Shown here: positions 60,737-64,000 of the stretch, in pieces
Position numbering within the stretch: the first letter of the stretch is position 1
Layout: each line of letters begins with the position of its first letter
Assembly: GCF_001580365.1 (NCBI RefSeq)
Contig: NZ_CP014480.1
Location: forward strand, 1,117,008-1,181,007
Source: Kocuria turfanensis
Lineage (GTDB): Bacteria; Actinomycetota; Actinomycetes; Actinomycetales; Micrococcaceae
Direction: 5' to 3'
Length of the DNA stretch: 64,000 bases
Made by a program: the position numbers and the translations under genes
Notes under the pieces: generated by a model
What the model was told of the DNA's origin: nothing
Database searches by the model: none
What the model saw: the letters and a program-made list of their open reading frames with translations, nothing else

Positions 60737-61858
60737 TCAGCCGCGGATGACCACCTCGGCGCGCTGGAACTCCTTGAGCTCCAGGTACCCGGTGGTGGCC
60801 ATCGACCGGCGCAGCGCGCCCACGAGGTTGGAGGTGCCGTCCACGTGCCGGGAGGGGCCGAAGAGGACCTCCTGCAGCGGCCCGACCGTGCCCACCCGGG
60901 TGCGCAGTCCGCGCGGGAGCTGCCCGTGGTGGGCCTCCGCGCCCCAGTGCCAGCCCTGCCCGGGGGCCTCGGCCGTGCGGGCCAGGGCGGTGCCCAGCAT
61001 CACGGCGTCGGCGCCCATCGCGAGGGCCTTGACGATGTCCCCGGAGACCCCCACGCCGCCGTCGGCGATGACGTGGACGTAGCGGCCGCCGGACTCGTCG
61101 AGGTAGTCCCGGCGGGCGGCGGCGACGTCGGAGATCGCCGTGGCCATGGCCGCGTGGATGCCCAGGGTGTTCTGGATCCGCATGGACGCGCCGCCGCCGA
61201 AGCCCACGAGCACCCCTGCCGCGCCGGTGCGCATGAGGTGCAGGGCGGGGGTGTAGCCGGCCGCGCCGCCCACGATGACCGGGACGTCGAGGTCGTAGAT
61301 GAACTTCTTGAGGTCCAGGGGCTCCTGGTTGCGGGAGACGTGCTCCGCGGAGACCGTGGTCCCGCGGATCACGAAGACGTCCACCCCGGCGTCCAGGACC
61401 GTCCGGTAGTGCTCCACGGTGCGCTGCGGGGTGAGCGAGCCCGCCACGATCACGCCGGCCTCCCGGATCTGGGCGAGCCGGGCGGTGATCAGCTCGGGCT
61501 GCACCGGGGCCTCGTAGAGCTCCTGCATCCGGCGGGTCGCGGCCGGGGCGTCGTCGCCGGAGAGGTCCGCGATCTCGTCGAGCACCGGCTGCGGGTCCTC
61601 GTAGCGGGTCCACAGCCCCTCGAGGTCCAGCACGCCCAGTCCCCCGGCGCGGCCGAGGGCGATGGCCGTCTCCGGGGACGTGGCCGAGTCCATCGGGGCG
61701 CCCAGGAAGGGGATCGAGAACCGGTAGGCGTCGATCTGCCAGTCCGTGGAGACGTCCCGGGGGTCGCGGGTGCGGCGGGAGGGGACGAGGGCGATCTCGT
61801 CGAGGGAGAAGGTGCGGCGGGCGCGTTTGGACCGGCCGATCTCGATGTCGTAGCTCAT
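60737..61858 (-). CDS. guaB3: GuaB3-family IMP dehydrogenase-related protein
   Basis: 373-residue TIM-barrel protein of the IMPDH/GMPR superfamily without CBS domains. LGAPMDSATSPETAIALGRA, VIVGGAAGYTPALHLMRTGA and HVIADGGVGVSGDIVKALAM are superfamily landmarks. The catalytic loop, GPGSICTT in true IMPDH, reads GFGGGASMRIQ here, with no cysteine; lack of the cysteine is as I remember actinobacterial GuaB3. Its real reaction (GMP reductase, IMPDH or other) is not settled for this lineage. ATG 61858 with CCGGAAAGGACACC upstream; 34 bp after guaB, likely one operon. Confidence 0.9.
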   Translation of the reverse strand: MSYDIEIGRSKRARRTFSLDEIALVPSRRTRDPRDVSTDWQIDAYRFSIPFLGAPMDSATSPETAIALGRAGGLGVLDLEGLWTRYEDPQPVLDEIADLSGDDAPAATRRMQELYEAPVQPELITARLAQIREAGVIVAGSLTPQRTVEHYRTVLDAGVDVFVIRGTTVSAEHVSRNQEPLDLKKFIYDLDVPVIVGGAAGYTPALHLMRTGAAGVLVGFGGGASMRIQNTLGIHAAMATAISDVAAARRDYLDESGGRYVHVIADGGVGVSGDIVKALAMGADAVMLGTALARTAEAPGQGWHWGAEAHHGQLPRGLRTRVGTVGPLQEVLFGPSRHVDGTSNLVGALRRSMATTGYLELKEFQRAEVVIRG

Positions 61859-61892
61859 GGTGTCCTTTCCGGAGGGTGCAGCGGACCGCCGC

Positions 61893-64000
<2,108 letters not shown>

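Noticed and set aside
60737..61858. GuaB3 as a degenerate IMP dehydrogenase
   Set aside because: Loss of the catalytic cysteine and CBS domains appears to be a family trait in actinobacteria and not damage in this gene.

Overview
The window is a very GC-rich stretch of a chromosome from a mycothiol-producing actinobacterium. Mycothiol genes (mshB and a mycothiol-dependent DinB-like enzyme), GuaB3, a 7Fe ferredoxin next to dapC, an MhuD-type haem oxygenase and many TAnnnT -10 boxes placed 6-7 nt before start codons all fit a member of the Micrococcaceae. Kocuria is my best guess, inferred from composition and gene content and not proven. About 60 protein genes and two tRNAs are packed tightly. 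I see no prophage, insertion sequence, CRISPR array or classical defence island.

Layout. 1-6.4 kb: dapC (cut at the left edge), fdxA, a small SH3-like protein, mshB with a membrane extension, typA, and a mycothiol-dependent enzyme. 6.4-11.8 kb: an Acg-like nitroreductase, a QxQ (AlkZ-like) DNA glycosylase translationally coupled to an MFS transporter, and a CPA2 K+/H+ antiporter. 12-19.1 kb: a maltodextrin/alpha-glucoside ABC importer (binding protein plus two permeases, no ATPase) and, convergent to it, a large secreted GH13 amylase with three starch-binding-like modules. 19.1-29.3 kb: an aminoglycoside-kinase-like protein lacking catalytic residues, a ZIP zinc transporter, the MUG DNA glycosylase, an alpha/beta hydrolase, a LapA-like protein, a twice-frameshifted wax ester synthase/DGAT, an AraC regulator, a QxD (YcaQ-like) glycosylase, tRNA-fMet, arfB and ychF. 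29.3-36.1 kb: a two-gene ABC-2 exporter, rmuC, ispH, a membrane protein and xseA. 36.2-41 kb: a secreted M6 metalloprotease that separates xseA from xseB, then xseB, ppk2 and alaA. 40.7-46.7 kb: an osmoprotectant-type binding lipoprotein with a Nudix hydrolase, corA, dedA, mscS-mhuD, a LysR-effector-domain protein without HTH, and tRNA-Ala. 46.7-53.3 kb: a CYTH-CHAD protein, a membrane protein, a GNAT acetyltransferase, galU, 5-formyl-THF cyclo-ligase, an FmdB zinc-ribbon gene behind a CIRCE-like element, and a SAF/CpaB-like protein. 53.3-64 kb: a giant SF1-helicase-like protein with altered NTPase motifs and a small partner gene, then the purine block guaA, DUF3817, SURF1, guaB3 and guaB, and an SGNH-domain protein cut at the right edge.

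Themes. Guanine nucleotide synthesis (guaB, guaB3, guaA) sits with a cytochrome-oxidase assembly factor. Three DNA glycosylases, both exonuclease VII subunits and RmuC give the window a DNA-repair flavour. Starch breakdown and uptake form one locus. PPK2 and a CHAD protein (both polyphosphate-linked) lie about 7 kb apart. The most distinctive observations are the helicase-like protein with rewritten motifs, the CIRCE-like operator before the FmdB gene, a CebR-like operator on the protease gene inside the xse locus, the pseudokinase, and the double homopolymer frameshift in the WS/DGAT gene.
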